From Clostridiales bacterium (lineage in GTDB: Bacteria; Bacillota; Clostridia; Peptostreptococcales; Anaerovoracaceae): a stretch of DNA of 6,905 nt. The DNA is taken from assembly GCA_012515135.1 (NCBI GenBank), contig JAAYYX010000013.1:1-6905 (forward strand), read 5' to 3'. Of the stretch, positions 6,363-6,905 are shown one piece after another. The stretch's first letter is position 1; each line of letters starts with the position of its first letter. A model generated the notes under the pieces. The model was not told the DNA's origin. It was given only the letters and a program-made list of their open reading frames with translations, and ran no database searches. A program made the position numbers and the translations under genes.

Positions 6363-6391
6363 ATGACAGGACACCATTTTCAATGTATAAT
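6363..6391 (+). promoter_or_regulatory. Putative cls promoter nested in the trpB terminator
   Basis: ATGACA (6363-6368; 5 of 6 to TTGACA), 17 bases, then a perfect TATAAT (6386-6391). The -10 lies in the loop of the trpB terminator, and transcription would start near 6398 in its 3' arm, leaving about 50 bases of leader before the cls ATG. Confidence 0.6.
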
Positions 6392-6416
6392 CAAAATGGT
6401 GTTCTTTTATTTTTGG
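6369..6416 (+). terminator. Rho-independent terminator of trpB
   Basis: ACACCATTTT (6371-6380) pairs perfectly with AAAATGGTGT (6393-6402); G6369 and G6370 can extend it by pairing with C6404 and U6403. The loop is 12 bases and contains TATAAT. A T-rich tract follows (TTCTTTTATTTTT, 6402-6414). It starts 18 bases after the trpB stop. Confidence 0.85.
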
Positions 6417-6448
6417 GAAGTATCTTTTTGTCGGAAGGGAGAGAAAAG

Positions 6449-6905
6449 ATGCAGGGGATAATATATACCATCGAGAGCATACCCTGGACTTATATCACAC
6501 TTTCATTATATGCGATAAATATTATAATAGCATTAACTATTATTTTTCTTGAGCGTAAAAACCCGGCAGCTACACTGGCATGGATCATGATACTTTTCCT
6601 TTTGCCGGGCATAGGAATACTTTTTTATTTTTTTCTTTCTCAGAATATCGCCAGAAAAAAGATTTTCAGACTGACAAAGGATGAAGAAAGACTGCTCACA
6701 AGTTCTCTGGAAAAACAGACAAGAGCCATAGAAACGGGAACATACGAATTTACCACATATGAGGCTGATCTGTGGAAGGATCTGATAAGATTGAATCAGA
6801 TATACGGTCGTGCATATTACACCCAGGACAACAACGTTGAGGTAATAACAGACGGCAAAGAAAAGATGAATCAGCTGCTTTGGGATATCGAGAATGCCAA
6901 AGAAA
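6449..6905 (+). CDS. cls: Cardiolipin synthase, PLD family, N-terminal part
   Basis: Predicted membrane enzyme that makes cardiolipin from two phosphatidylglycerol molecules. The gene runs off the right edge; 152 residues are visible from ATG 6449, which follows AGGGAG (6436-6441) by 7 bases. Two membrane helices lie at about 14-34 and 41-64. The join FLERKNPAATLAW (33-45) plus LPGIGILFYFFLSQN (52-66) is the characteristic N-terminal (PLDc_N) region of bacterial Cls. The sequence then becomes soluble, and VITDGKEKMNQLLWDIENAK (132-151) matches the entry to the first phospholipase D domain. The catalytic HKD motifs would lie beyond the window, so activity cannot be judged. It appears to be transcribed separately from trpB, from the promoter nested in the trpB terminator. 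Confidence 0.9.
   Translation, partial: MQGIIYTIESIPWTYITLSLYAINIIIALTIIFLERKNPAATLAWIMILFLLPGIGILFYFFLSQNIARKKIFRLTKDEERLLTSSLEKQTRAIETGTYEFTTYEADLWKDLIRLNQIYGRAYYTQDNNVEVITDGKEKMNQLLWDIENAKE

Overview
The window looks like chromosome from a low-to-moderate GC Gram-positive anaerobe of the Clostridia type. The grounds are strong GGAGG ribosome binding sites, sigma-A-like promoters, short hairpin-plus-U terminators, a T-box tRNA-sensing leader, and protein sequences of Firmicutes character. The genus cannot be named from the sequence alone. I found no mobile element, CRISPR array, tRNA or rRNA.

Layout: (1) 1-291 is the 3' end of an amino acid permease (AAT-like APC family), closed by a terminator at 314-342. 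(2) 430-2214 encodes a second, longer APC permease (594 aa, PHS/plant-PUT-like) with its own promoter (354-381), a strong RBS and a following hairpin (2241-2269). (3) 2365-3774 encodes a DHA2-type (EmrB/QacA-like) MFS exporter. It has no clear RBS, and a promoter-like sequence lies so close that its mRNA could be leaderless. (4) 3785-4570 on the minus strand encodes a PHP-domain metal-dependent phosphoesterase with a TTG start; it converges on the MFS gene and shares a hairpin with it. (5) 4704-5021 holds a strong extended -10 promoter and a complete T-box leader with a TGG (Trp) specifier. (6) 5118-6350 encodes tryptophan synthase beta chain, trpB. (7) 6449 to the window end is the N-terminal third or so of a cardiolipin synthase, whose likely promoter -10 lies in the loop of the trpB terminator.

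The best-supported functional unit is the Trp T-box plus trpB. Uncharged tRNA-Trp should permit readthrough into trpB. Neither trpA nor any other trp gene is adjacent, and the next gene is cls, so trpB seems to be a stand-alone transcription unit. That fits tryptophan formation from free indole plus serine, or pairing with a TrpA encoded elsewhere. The two upstream amino acid permeases and the exporter are membrane transport genes, but nothing in the sequence ties them to tryptophan. Most genes here are separately promoted and terminated, so this is a string of monocistronic units rather than one operon. I do not see a clearly new biological system. The points most worth following are the orphan trpB under Trp T-box control, the promoter nested in the trpB terminator, the possible leaderless MFS transcript and the unusual length of the second permease.
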